Assembly (NCBI GenBank): GCA_002914845.1
Contig: JXTC01000268.1
Location: 300,495-364,494, forward strand
Direction: 5' to 3'
Origin: Trema orientale
Lineage: Eukaryota > Streptophyta > Magnoliopsida > Rosales > Cannabaceae
Length of the DNA stretch: 64,000 nt
How positions within the stretch are numbered: position 1 is the first letter of the stretch; each line of letters begins with the position of its first letter. Under the pieces are notes generated by a model. It made no database searches. It saw nothing but the letters and a program-made list of their open reading frames with translations, and had not been told where the DNA came from. The translations under genes were made by a program, and so were the position numbers. Shown piece by piece: positions 1 to 10,446 of this stretch.

Positions 1-65
1 CCAGTCCTAGCATTCTAATTCGATTGAGTAAGCAATCCGTTTGAAAAGTTCTCTTATTTGCATTG

Positions 66-133
66 ATATTGGCCAAAATAATACATATGTATAAGTGAAA
101 AAAAAAAAAAAAAATTTACTGATTGATGCCTAT
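66..133. mobile_element. Truncated end of (TA)n-associated MITE (copy G)
   Basis: The stretch reads like the right end of the MITE family found at 5.0-5.8 and 18.5-19.9 kb: a GCCAAAATAATAC block, a short A-run, then a CTGATTGATGCC-like terminus followed by TATATATA. Only about 70 bases are recognisable; the left part is missing or diverged. Confidence 0.4.
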
Positions 134-155
134 ATATATTTTATATATATGGATG

Positions 156-1532
156 AAACTTCAATAGAGATTTTTATTTTTACTTTATAAATAAATATTC
201 TAATTTATACCATTAGATTTTGATCGGTTGGCTATACTGATATTAATAATTTTACTAAAAGTTTTAGTATAATTAATACCTATATAAATATAGAAAGTTA
301 ATTAAAACTTAAAAAATTTAACTTGTTCTTGACTTGATAAGTTGGATAGTTTTGTTTTTGTTTTCTTTTTTTTTTTTTATAATTCCCGTTTCATTTCCAT
401 TCCATTGATTCCCGTTTTTCATTCCTTACATCATCATTGCTATTTTCAATTATACCAAATATATTTTTATTTTTTTTAAAAAAATCTCTCCTAATGCGCT
501 TTTTTTTTTCTGAGTTCAACTATATTACGCTTGTTTTCCTGGGTTCAGGTATATTACCTTAATATGTTTCTCTTCTCTTTGTTTTTTCTGTTTCACGTTT
601 TTTATATTTCACGTACATAGTATTTGGCGTATGTGTTTTTTTTTTATATATATTTTCTGAAAGGTACATTTTTTTAAAATTGAAAAACAAAACTATGTCT
701 GTAACAAATGCAGGCCGAAAAAAAAAAGTTAATTAGTTCACAAGATTTTTTTTTTTCCCCCAAAAAGTGCTTGTTTCTCGCTTCTAAATAAAATGCTTAT
801 AACACTGATTATGTATTTCTATTTTCTTTCCTGTTTTTGTGAACTAATACTGATTATGTTTTTTTTTTTTTTTTGAAGTCTTATAATCACGTTCTTTTAA
901 TTAAATGTCGGGAAGAGCATAGAAATACCGTTTAAGCTAAACCTATTAACATTTTGGAGTAAGTCATGATGAGCAAGTCACATTCTCAATTTATTTTAAT
1001 TATTAATATGATTGATAAGTCATATTGATTGATAGAGGATTGAGGAATCTACCTCAATTAATTATAAGCCTAGTGTGTAACGGTGGGGTTTTGTTAGCAG
1101 CTCCTTATAACTCTAAAATCAATATGTTGCACACTCATTTATAGATCGACTAGTAGAAGTCAGAATGGAACTTGGATTAATGATGTGAATTATAAATATT
1201 TCAAAAAAGATTACTACTTGTAAATAAATAAAAAGAGCTTAATTGAATAAGTAGGTATTGGCACCTAAATATAGTTTTGCACCTTAAATCCTTGAAATTG
1301 ATATCTTCAAGACTTCAGTAATTAGATTCCTCTTGTATTTTATGTTAAAACAATTGCCTATACCCATTCATGGAGTAAAACATCTCTCTATAAGAGTAAG
1401 AGTAAGTGGGAATCCCAACAAGAATTGAAAAGAAATGAGAATTGGAATAGGAATAGATGAATATAACTTGCTATAATAAGTTAGAAAAATATATCCATTT
1501 ATAGAGCAAAAATAAAAATCTCTATTGAAAAC
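156..1532. mobile_element. TIR DNA transposon, non-autonomous (family T1, copy 1)
   Basis: The ends form an inverted repeat: TTCAATAGAGATTTTTATTT near 160 is mirrored by the reverse complement near 1500-1526. The sequence just inside the left end (a CCATTAGATTTTG-like block and then TAATTAATACCTATATA) matches the left end of the element at 20.1 kb, so these are two copies of one family. The interior is polypyrimidine-rich with no coding capacity. I did not find a clear target-site duplication, so the superfamily is unassigned. Confidence 0.5.
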
Positions 1533-2178
1533 TCTCCCATATATACTAAGGATCTTATAAAATATTTTAAAAGACTACAATATCTTCAAGAAAATGACAT
1601 AACGACAATTAGAATACCAAACGACATCATAGGAAAAACGACACATCAGAACATGCCATCTTCTTAAAACAGACGTTGACAACTAATCAAACGACTACAA
1701 AGCCAAGACACTGCACGATAATTAATAAAATAAAAAGGACATCATCCAAAAGAAAATAAAGGGCCTTAGCAAAATGGCCGAATTTTATGCCCTTTTTAAA
1801 ATAGATATATGTTTTTCAAATTCTGTAGCGAATTGGACAAATAGACAAACCTTTTTTTTTTTTGTTCTAATTTAATACTAGTCAATATCGTTCTTGCAAA
1901 TGATTTGTAAATGAGAGTATTTTTTTTTTTTTTTTTTTTTTGTAAATGAGAGTATTTTTTTTTTTTTTTTTCAATAGCTAAATTGCTGATCATATCAATT
2001 TTTTGACATGGTATATCATTTGATATTAGTCTCAGTTTATATATTCCATGTCACGATCATTTGATACTAGTCTCGATTTATATATTCAACGTCACGACTA
2101 TGTCAATTTTTATAGTTTGTTTATTTCATTTACTTTTCCAAGGAAAAAATTGATGGTAAATAATAAACAAAAAAGCTA
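1533..2178. other. Intergenic, no gene seen
   Basis: AT-rich sequence with long T runs (about 1920-1970) and a short duplicated block at about 2015-2100, in which a GATATTAGTCTCAGTTTATATATTC-like unit recurs as GATACTAGTCTCGATTTATATATTC. No coding signal was found. Confidence 0.5.
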
Positions 2179-2525
2179 GTTTATTTTTAGTCCCTGGATG
2201 TTAAATTCAATTTTGATCCTTAACTTTCAAGGTATCTCAAATTGGATCCTTAAACTATGTTTTTTGTTCTAGTTTAGTCTCTGAACTTTGAAAAGTGACA
2301 TTACACTCTTCTAAACAGTGTCTTCTTGTCTAGTCAATTTTGATATTTGATTCCAAATCAAAAAAACAGCTATTAATTAGGACTACCAAAAAAAAAAAAA
2401 AAAACAATTAATTTATGGAATCTGCAAAATGTGACATTTGAAGATTTATAAATGCCAACTGAGATAAAATCGTTTATCATGAACTAGATCTGGAATATTT
2501 TGAAAATCAGGGACCAAAATAAGAC
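2179..2525. mobile_element. Probable TIR MITE
   Basis: The left end reads TTTTTAGTCCCTGG and the right end reads CAGGGACCAAAATAAG, an inverted pair around a non-coding 350-bp body. Such 'TAGTCCCTG' ends are common on plant MITEs of Mutator type. The target-site duplication is not resolved. Confidence 0.4.
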
Positions 2526-2889
2526 GGATTATTCTTCTTGGACTACACATAAAATAATATTTTGTAGAAATCGACGCTAATGATGTGGTGTGTCAAGTCT
2601 TTTTATACTCCTCCTGTTTGGTTATTTATTTATTTATTATTTTTTTAAGTCTTTTCATGCTCCTTTAAATTGTGTTATTCTCTATATCAATGTTGTATTT
2701 TTATATTTTTTTTCAACGTGTCTGTGTGGTGTTGTTAGCAAAGACTGCAGAGCTTTTTACAAAACTCCAGGTCGAAAGTCCAAAAAAAATTGAAAAATCC
2801 CTTAGTATAAAAAAATTTATACTCAGTACCTATTTTTATAACTTATTTTCTAAAATATCGATTTTTAATTTTTCTTTCAAAAATACTCA

Positions 2890-3170
2890 TTTTATGGCAC
2901 ACATTTCATGTGCAAAATATGAATGATATATATTTATAATATAAATTTTTACCCATATAGTATACATTTCATGTGTAAAATATAAACAGTTTACAATGTA
3001 AATGTTTACTATACTTTATATTTTTCATTATAAATTTAACTTGTAGTATACATTTTGAAATGTGTGTCAATTTTCAGTGTAATTTTGATTCATAAAATGT
3101 GTATCGTATTATACATTTGATGTATAAAATGTATACCACGGTGTACATTTAATATGTAAAGTACCAATGA
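2890..3170. repeat. Degenerate periodic repeat, TACATTT.ATGTGTAAAAT motif
   Basis: A motif close to TACATTTCATGTGTAAAAT recurs at about 2897, 2962, 3045, 3109 and 3142, with spacing of roughly 35-85 bases and increasing decay. It lies inside a larger AT-rich block whose edges carry TATTTATGAA-like inverted pieces. No coding role is visible. Confidence 0.45.
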
Positions 3171-3289
3171 TCTATATTTTTAACAAAATAGGTATTCATG
3201 AAATAAAAATAAAAAACAGGTATTTATGAAAATATAATTTTAAAAATGGATATTTATGAACGTTTCCTAAAATCATGGATAGCCTGAAT

Positions 3290-3870
3290 TTTTTGAAAAT
3301 TCTCAGATTTATTTAGAAAAATACCAGATTTTAAAATTATCTAGAAAATACTACATTTAAAAATATTTAAGAAAATACCTTTTTTTTTTCAAAATTAGTT
3401 TTTTTTCAAAGTAGTTACTTGAGGTACATATTCTTGTTATCTCAAGTAACTTGACCAGTTACTGCTAACACCTAATCAACTAGTTAAAAGTGGTATATTT
3501 ATAAATATTTTAAAAGTGATATCTAAAATAAATTTAGAATTGAGCTTCACACAGAAATCCAAGCTCATAGTATAAAAAAATTGAAAAATGGGCCAAAACA
3601 TTTGAGAAGTCCCTTATTTATTTAGAAAAAATTCTACTTTTGAACAATATTTAGAAAAATATCTTTTTTTAAAGAGTATTTTTTAAAGGTATTCGATGTA
3701 ACCAATCAAATTACTTAGAATAATCAAGAGTAACTTGAGGTAACTAGTCCAATTATCTGAAGTAACTTGACCAATTACCTCAACTACCTCATCAATTAGT
3801 GAAAAATGAATTTTTACGAAAACTTTTAGAATCTGGAATTTTTTAATTTTTTTTAAAATAAATTTTACCA
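3290..3870. repeat. Two related AT-rich blocks with GTAACTTGAGGTAACT motifs
   Basis: The block at about 3290-3500 and the block at about 3600-3810 share the same order of pieces: TTTATTTAGAAAAA, then AATATTTA.GAAAATA, then a cluster of AAGTAACTTGACC and TACCTCAA motifs. This looks like an old duplication of a repeat of unknown type. Confidence 0.35.
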
Positions 3871-5034
3871 TATAAAATCAAATTTCTTCAAGATTGTAAT
3901 CAGGATGCTTAGAGGAAAACAAAATCATTAGGAAAATAGGTGATTTTTTTAAGCTCACTAGATTAAACATTTGGTTTGTTTTTAAAACTGTTGAAAAAAA
4001 TTTCAAATCTTAGACAAGATATACAATATAAAACAGATTCAGACTTTCGTAAAAATGTATATAAAAGTGGACATTTTTTAAAATCAAGTTTGAAAAATGG
4101 ACATCCACTCTAATTTCTTAGTGAAGCGGAAAACCCAAAAGCCGAAGCCGGAAATAAGGTAAACGGGTCCGTTTGGAATAACTTTTACTTCTTGAAGTAA
4201 AAGTTTTAGAAATTCTTCTTAGAAAAGCTAGTGATTCCATACTTTTTTAAAAAAGTCTTTTGAGAATTCATTTAAACACTCTATTATAATTTTTTTGAGT
4301 TCTAAAAAATCTTTAGAAGTCAAGCCAAATGGGCTTTATTTTAGCCAATTAAGGCTACTATACATGTTGAGACTAAAGAAAGGGGATCTAATTAAGTGGT
4401 TAAGTACAATGTTGAATGGCATTAACTCAGATATGTATATTATGATGATCTATAGTTCTCTTCATTTGTATCATGCGACAAATGTAATTAAGCATATTGT
4501 TGAGTCACTTTCCACCAACTAATGTATCGTAATTGTCTCTTGCTAATAGAATGGGGTGGTGAAGACCTTCAAGATTCTCTAATGCCCAAGTTGACAAACG
4601 AGAGTGATCGAAAATCAAGAATAAAAATGACAATAATGAAAAGTGAAGCTGACTCTCCTATTTATAGAAGAGTTAGTTAAGGTATCATCTTTAAATTGGT
4701 CCACTTCATCAATGGGTATAATTATGTTTCTGACTACAGGAAGTATAGAACTAAATTAGTTCCTCTCCAATATATATAGTTTTTTTTTTAATTTATCTTA
4801 GATTTGTGATGTCTAAGCTGGTATAACGTAAAACTTTGTTTTACCGAGATTATACATTTTGAAATAAGGGTGTTCACGAGATTTATCAAACCTAGAACCA
4901 AACAATCAAAAAATGGCCAAAACCAATTAATGATGATTTGGTTTGATTCGTATTTCTAAAAATGGAATAAGTTGGTTCGGCTTGTGTATTTGCTCTCCAG
5001 AAAACTAAACAAACCCAATTGGCTTTTACATATA
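3871..5034. other. Intergenic, no gene seen
   Basis: AT-rich DNA. A piece at 4168-4230 (GTTTGGAATAACTTTTACTTC and the mirrored GAAGTAAAAG) resembles a transposon end. The 75-codon open frame at 4295-4522 has no family resemblance and no gene context. Confidence 0.4.
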
Positions 5035-5285
5035 GGTTACCAATTCGGTAAGTATTTTTTTTTAACTTATCTATAGGTATTTTTTCATTTTTTTGGTCAT
5101 TAGATCATTGATCTAATGGCTACCATAATTTGAGTAGTTAAAAAAGTAATAATAAAAATAAATACTTATTATTTAATACTTTTCTCTCTCCTCTTTTTAT
5201 TATGAAAAAACGTGCGTGACCAATTTTGATTGGCTAAAATAATATTTATAGATAGGTTAAAAAAAATATATACTGGATTGGTGCC
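5035..5285. mobile_element. (TA)n-associated MITE, copy A
   Basis: About 250 bp. It begins near GGTTACCAATTCGGTAAGTA and ends with ACTGGATTGGTGCCC, so the two ends are inverted versions of GGGCACCAATCCAGTAGGTA. Inside each end is an AACCTATC.ATAGGTA block. The core carries the family marks CATTAGATCA and CTACCATAATTTGAGTAGTT. The right end abuts CATATATATAG. Confidence 0.65.
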
Positions 5286-5308
5286 CATACATATATATAG
5301 AGAGAGAG

Positions 5309-5554
5309 CGCACCAATCCAATAAGTATTTCTTTTATATCTATCCATAAGTATTATTTTGTCCAATTAAAATTTATCACGTACATCTTTTCATGATAAAA
5401 GATGGAGAGAGAAAAATATTAAATAATGAATACTTTTTAATTTTTTTTTTTCAACTACTTAAATTATAGTAGCCGTTTGATCAATGAACCAACTAATAAA
5501 AATAAATACCTATGGATAGGTAGGGGGAAAAAAAAAACCTATTAGATTGAGAAC
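5309..5554. mobile_element. (TA)n-associated MITE, copy B (inverted)
   Basis: Same family as the neighbouring copies but in the opposite orientation: CACCAATCCAATAAGTA at the left, then TCATGATAAAAGATGGAGAGAG, then ACCTATGGATAGGTAG and ACCTATTAGATTGAGAAC at the right. It is followed at once by a (TA)n tract at 5555-5570 that it shares with copy C. Confidence 0.65.
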
Positions 5555-5571
5555 TATATATATATATATAT

Positions 5572-5800
5572 GGTTCTCAATCTAATAGGTTTTTTTTTTT
5601 AACCTATCCATAGGTATTTTTGTTTTTTAGCCATTGGATCATTATCTAACGGCTATCATAATTTGAGTAGTTAGGAAAAAAATAATAAAAATAAATACTC
5701 ATAATTTTATATTTTTCTCTCCCCACCTTTTACCAAGACGCGTGATGAATTAGACAAAACAATACTATAAATAAGCTAAAAAATATCTATTGGATTTGTA
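5572..5800. mobile_element. (TA)n-associated MITE, copy C
   Basis: Begins GGTTCTCAATCTAATAGG directly after the (TA)n tract and carries the family blocks AACCTATCCATAGGTATT, CGGCTATCATAATTTGAGTA and CACCTTTTACCAAGACGCGT. Its right end (TATCTATTGGATTTG) is diverged. It has the same orientation as copy A. Confidence 0.6.
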
Positions 5801-5809
5801 CAATATTAT

Positions 5810-6650
5810 TTACTCATTGATGGATAATTTGATTTTAGACTGTTTGATTGTGATCAAATTGCTAAAATAAGTCACACGGACAAAAAATCCTATGGTATTT
5901 AATGTAATCTAAATATAAAAAATTATTCAGTACTTTAAATGGTTTACCTGTTAAGTTAAACATTAATTTATATTATTTAGTTTTAATTTTCTCAATCCTA
6001 TTCTATTAATATACTCCTAAAATCCTAATATTCTAAGTCTCAGTAATTTTTCTGAATGGTATAAATCCTCATTAATTTTAATTCCAATAAAGTGTAACTC
6101 ATATTAAAGCGATTTTATATAAATAACAACAATCTTGTTAAAAAGAAAAAGTAAACTCACAATCCCACACTAAATCATAGAAATATATTTAATTCACATT
6201 AAGAGAAATTAAATTAAACACATCAATAAAAAATGTAAGAATTTGATACTTGAATTCTATAAAAAAAAATTAAAATTTGTTTATAGGTAACTACATTTTG
6301 TAAAATCAAAATGTGACAAAATCACGTTTTAAACTTATGTCTATGAAATAAGGTAAATCAAATTCCAAAGTGTTTCATCTCATATTTAAAAAAGGAAAAT
6401 CAAAATAAAGTTGAAGGAAAAAAAATAATTTTCCATAAATTTAAATAAAATTTTTTTATTCCATTCCTCAAATATCAAAATATTCCTAAAACTAATTTAT
6501 ATACATGAATTTGAATCAAAATATAAGTAAATTAGTTCCCTTTTATGAATTGGGATTAGAATAAAAATAAGTGAAATTAACCTACTATTATGGGTCACTT
6601 TTAACCTGGTCAAAATATTCATCGGTGGAGCAAAAATAAAAATACTCATT
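5810..6650. mobile_element. Possible diverged copy of TIR family T1
   Basis: The segment ending near 6650 (CCTGGTCAAAATATTCATCGG, then GGAGCAAAAATAAAAATACTC) matches the right end of the element at 20.1-21.2 kb and, less closely, that at 1.5 kb. I could not find a convincing left end; the boundary near 5810 is a guess from TGATGGATAATTTG. Confidence 0.3.
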
Positions 6651-7104
6651 GAAAACTAACATTTTAGATATATAATTTATATTTATATATGTTACTAAAT
6701 GATTTCTCAAAAATTTGACTTATTATAGATAGATTTGTATGTGGTTTTGTTTTTTATTTTTACTCATAATATAGTGCTCTACTTTTTTTTTCTTTATTCT
6801 TTTTATTTATTTATTTTTGTTGCTTGAATGTAATGCTGTACTTGTATATGTCATTGAATGTTTGCCCCAAACATTGACACCAAAATGGTTAAAGCCTAAA
6901 AAAAGAAGAAGGCCATACAAGAAGCTCAAACCAATTAGATTGGATTGAAAAACTCAGAACTAACTATAATACATTAGTTTGGTTCGAATATTACCTTAAA
7001 AAGGCGATTTGGTTTGAGTGAACACCGTTATGTTGAAAAATGAGCTAGCTGGTATGTAAAAATCTTATGTAATTATAATGACAAAGTTGACAAATGTTGA
7101 ACAT
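6651..7104. other. Intergenic, no gene seen
   Basis: AT-rich with TTTATTTATTTATTT runs around 6800. No coding, RNA or transposon signal could be supported. Confidence 0.4.
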
Positions 7105-7112
7105 TACAAGCC

Positions 7113-7870
7113 TAGAGATGTTAAATGGGCTGGCACGAGAGAACAATACGAAAAAATTAGTGCCGAGCACAGTATGACACAGGGTGATTTTGGGCCGTGC
7201 CAAGCACGGCACGAGGTATTGGACTATGTCGGGCTATAGTTTTTAGGCGCTACGGGTTGCCACGGCCCGACCCGACCTTAGGCACGAGCATGACACAAAC
7301 ACGACAAGACCTAAAAAATACGAAAAGCATGACTCTGAATACTTTAAAAAATATTTATTTTTATTTGTTATATTATTTATATCTGCAAATTTTGTATATC
7401 TTTTTTATTTTTCTTACTAATAAACTCACTTTTCTTGTTTTTTCTTTTTAAAAAAAATTGTGCATTAGTGATTTTTAATTAAATATTTTCTTTTCAAATA
7501 ATTACCATTATATTACATATTTTGATTATTATTTTAAATCAAAATATAATTATTTAATAAAGTATTTTTAAAAAATTCATAAAATATTAATTGTCACAAC
7601 AATTTAATAGGTCGACCAAAGATGAGCACAAAGATATGCTAGTACGTTTGGCAAACTACGTTAGGCACGATAAGAGCCTAGCACAAGCATGAGCAAGGCA
7701 CGAGATGTGCCTGAACCTGTAGACCGTGCCGGGTCTAGAATTTTAAATTTTGAGCCAGCACGAGCACAGTACGATATTTTATTGGGTCGTGTCAAGTACG
7801 ACAGAAAGCACGAACAGACTTATCTTTCACGGGCCGGGACCAGTATGGTTTGACCTATTTGACATCTCCG
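7113..7870. mobile_element. hAT-type non-autonomous element, copy 1
   Basis: Starts TAGAGATGTTAAATGGGC and ends with the inverted counterpart CTATTTGACATCTCCG. It is flanked by 8-bp near-identical direct repeats, TACAAGCC (7105-7112) and CACAAGCC (7871-7878), the duplication length of hAT transposons. The outer 150-200 bases at each end are GC-rich with many GGCACGA/TCGTGCC motifs, and the centre is AT-rich. No transposase is encoded. Confidence 0.75.
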
Positions 7871-7879
7871 CACAAGCCT

Positions 7880-8836
7880 AATATATAGAGTATTAGACCA
7901 TTAGTGACATTTAGTTCATCATACATCGTTGTTATAGAATTGTTTATGGATCTAAACTATATATACTGAACTACTCTCTGTTTCAAATCAATCTGATCAA
8001 TTCTCAAAATCGCAAATAACCAATAAACTACAATAGATTTTCCACCTACTTAGTGTGAAAAAAGAAAAATAGTTTCCACCAATACCAATGATTTTGCTAC
8101 GTGATTTAATCCCAAAAAAAAATATTTTGCTACCTGTATTTATGTAAAAGCACCAACGCGAGAGGGTCATCTGTAGCAATGGACAAAAATGCATGCATAA
8201 TTTTAATTTAAAAAAAAAAAAAAAACAGCCCCAGCCCAAAACAACTAAAAGATATTCAACTCCTTTAACCGACAAAAAGGTAATTAATATTCAATATTTT
8301 GTTTTTCAAAAAATTTAATAAAGATAATTGTATTTTTTTTAATTTGTTTTATTTTTGGCTGGAGGCTTTAAAAGGAATATTAATAAGGACTCAAAAGAGT
8401 CAAAACCGACTAAAAATCATCATTGCGGCCAATTAAAAAGAAAAAAAGAAAAAATACGACCGTTATTTGTGTGATAGTGTATGGATCAAAAGGTCAAAAA
8501 AGTGGGGCAACAAAGAATTCAAACGTATTGTCCAAGAAGAAAAACATGTCAAATCAGTAATCAGAAACTGAGAGGCCCTGCCTCAGAGTTATGAGCGATT
8601 GCATAGAAAAAAAAATGCAAAACGCCAAAAGAAACGGTTCATCAATACATGGCTCCATGTCAGCTGGAATCTTACCCAATCATCCCCAACCCACATGCGG
8701 TTCGTCTACTATGATGAATCACTTGACAATCCTAACACCATTTTTATTTTTATTTTTATTTTTTTAATTAATTTTGGGAAGACATTTCAGATTTTAAGAC
8801 CTTCTCAGTATAGCTATCAGATTTTAGAATATTTAT
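7880..8836. other. Intergenic, no gene seen
   Basis: No supported gene. Short open frames at 7997-8275 and 8599-8904 have no recognisable domains, and the latter runs into the fold-back element. Confidence 0.4.
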
Positions 8837-9455
8837 TGGCCCGTTTGGTTCGCCTATTTGAATGGGTGTATTTGAATGGAAATTGTGGAATGTGTTATAA
8901 TTAGAATGGGAGACATTTGAATGGAAAAAATAGTAGAATGTGTTGTAATTAGAATGGGAGCATTGGAATGGACCATTCAAAAACACCTCCTCCCCTCCAT
9001 TCTCATTCAAGATACAAAAAAATCATTCTAATGGTTAACTTTTTGGATGGACCATTTAAATGTAAAAATTGAATTGTTGAAATAAACACACATTCAAATG
9101 GATTTTCCATTCCAATAGAATGGAATGGTTGAAACAAACGGAGCTTATGGCCCCGTTTGTTTCGACCATTCCATTCCATTGGAATGGAAAATCTATTTGA
9201 ATGAGTGTTTGTTTCAACAATTCAGTTTTTCCATTCAAATGGTTCATCAGTCACATCAACTATTTGAATGGATTTTTGTGTCTTGGATGAGAATGGAGGG
9301 GGAGAGGTGTTTTTGAATGGTCCATTCCAATACTCCCATTCTAATTATAACCCATTCCACTATTTTTTCCATTCAAATGTCTTCTATTCCAATTATAACC
9401 CATTCCACAATTTTCATTCAAATACACTCATTCAAATAGGCGAACCAAACGGGGC
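8837..9455. mobile_element. Fold-back MITE: inverted dimer of a ~300-bp unit
   Basis: The left arm (about 8837-9146) and right arm (about 9149-9455) are inverted copies of each other along almost their whole length. The outer ends are GGCCCGTTTGGTTCG and CGAACCAAACGGGGC; the inner junction reads AAACAAACGGAGC then GGCCCCGTTTGTTTCG. So each arm itself has transposon-like ends, and the structure looks like two units joined back to back. TTTAT occurs on both sides (8832-8836 and 9456-9460) and may be the target duplication. The arms carry repeated CATTC.AATT.TAA.CCATTCCA motifs. Confidence 0.7.
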
Positions 9456-9618
9456 TTTATATCTATTAGACGTTCATTATCAAAATCAATAACTTCGAGT
9501 TAATCTAATTAGAGTAATATTATGCACGATAGGTACCCTTAAAACATTTTTCTTAAAATATTTACTTATGGTATGAATATGATTAATGATTCTAACAAGT
9601 TTTTTATGGCTAAAAATT

Positions 9619-9642
9619 CCTACTACTACTACTACTACTACT
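9619..9642. repeat. (CTA)n microsatellite
   Basis: Seven to eight uninterrupted copies of the trinucleotide CTA. Confidence 0.9.
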
Positions 9643-10446
9643 GTATCCTTTTATCACATAAATGTGTGAATATTCATGGTAAAAAGTCAGTCAAGAGTCG
9701 AGACTAGATTCTTTAGTGAAAAAGTACTTTTGAGAGACAGGGAATGATAATTCATCAAGGGAGGAGAAAGGCAGTGAAGGGAGTAAATTTGCTTTGACCA
9801 GAGTCAGAGACCCATAAATGAAAGAGAGGAATGAGTTGAGTAACATGTAATGGAGTGAAAATCATGGTGCAACAAAAGAGCATGGCAGGGCTGAATCATA
9901 AAGAGAAGAAAAGAGAAATTAATCATGTTGAGTCAATTGCTTTCATCTTTCTTTGAACAAAATATTAAATGAAACAAGAAAAGGCAAAGGGGGGGAAGTG
10001 AAACCAATTAATACTTGTTCAGCATCCCAAGTACAGTAATCCAGAAAATAAAATAAAAATAAAAGAAAGAAAATACTATAATCATGTGTGAAATAGACAG
10101 GGCACTGTCCCAGAAGACATGTCTGCACAACAAGAGCCCTTTTCTTTGTCTCTCTGTGTCTCTCTGGACCCAATTTCTGGGGGTTGGGAGTGACTCTCGG
10201 GAACTTGGGAGCACCTCTCCTCTTTTCCTGAATGACCATATGCCAGAGAAGGCATAACTGTCACAGCAGCTAATGCTTCATGGGGCCAAATGGACTATAT
10301 CTTCAATATATATTTTAGCTTCAATTCAGAAAATTTTATCAAAAACTAGAAACTCTGAGATGTATATTGTATTAATGGGTTACGGAAAGATTTTACTCTG
10401 GTAGATGAGGAGGCAAATATTCGCCTGTATCATGTGTTGGTCAGTC
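9643..10446 (-). other. 3' flank and probable 3'-UTR of the kinase gene
   Basis: The part nearest the kinase stop codon (about 10080-10446) is richer in G and C than the surrounding DNA, as expected for transcribed UTR. The overlapping minus-strand open frames at 9943-10264 show no domain and are most simply read as UTR. Beyond about 9950 nothing is recognised. Confidence 0.35.

Noticed and set aside
7197-7451. 84-codon plus-strand frame
   Set aside because: Falls across the GC-rich end of the hAT element and its AT-rich core; no domain.
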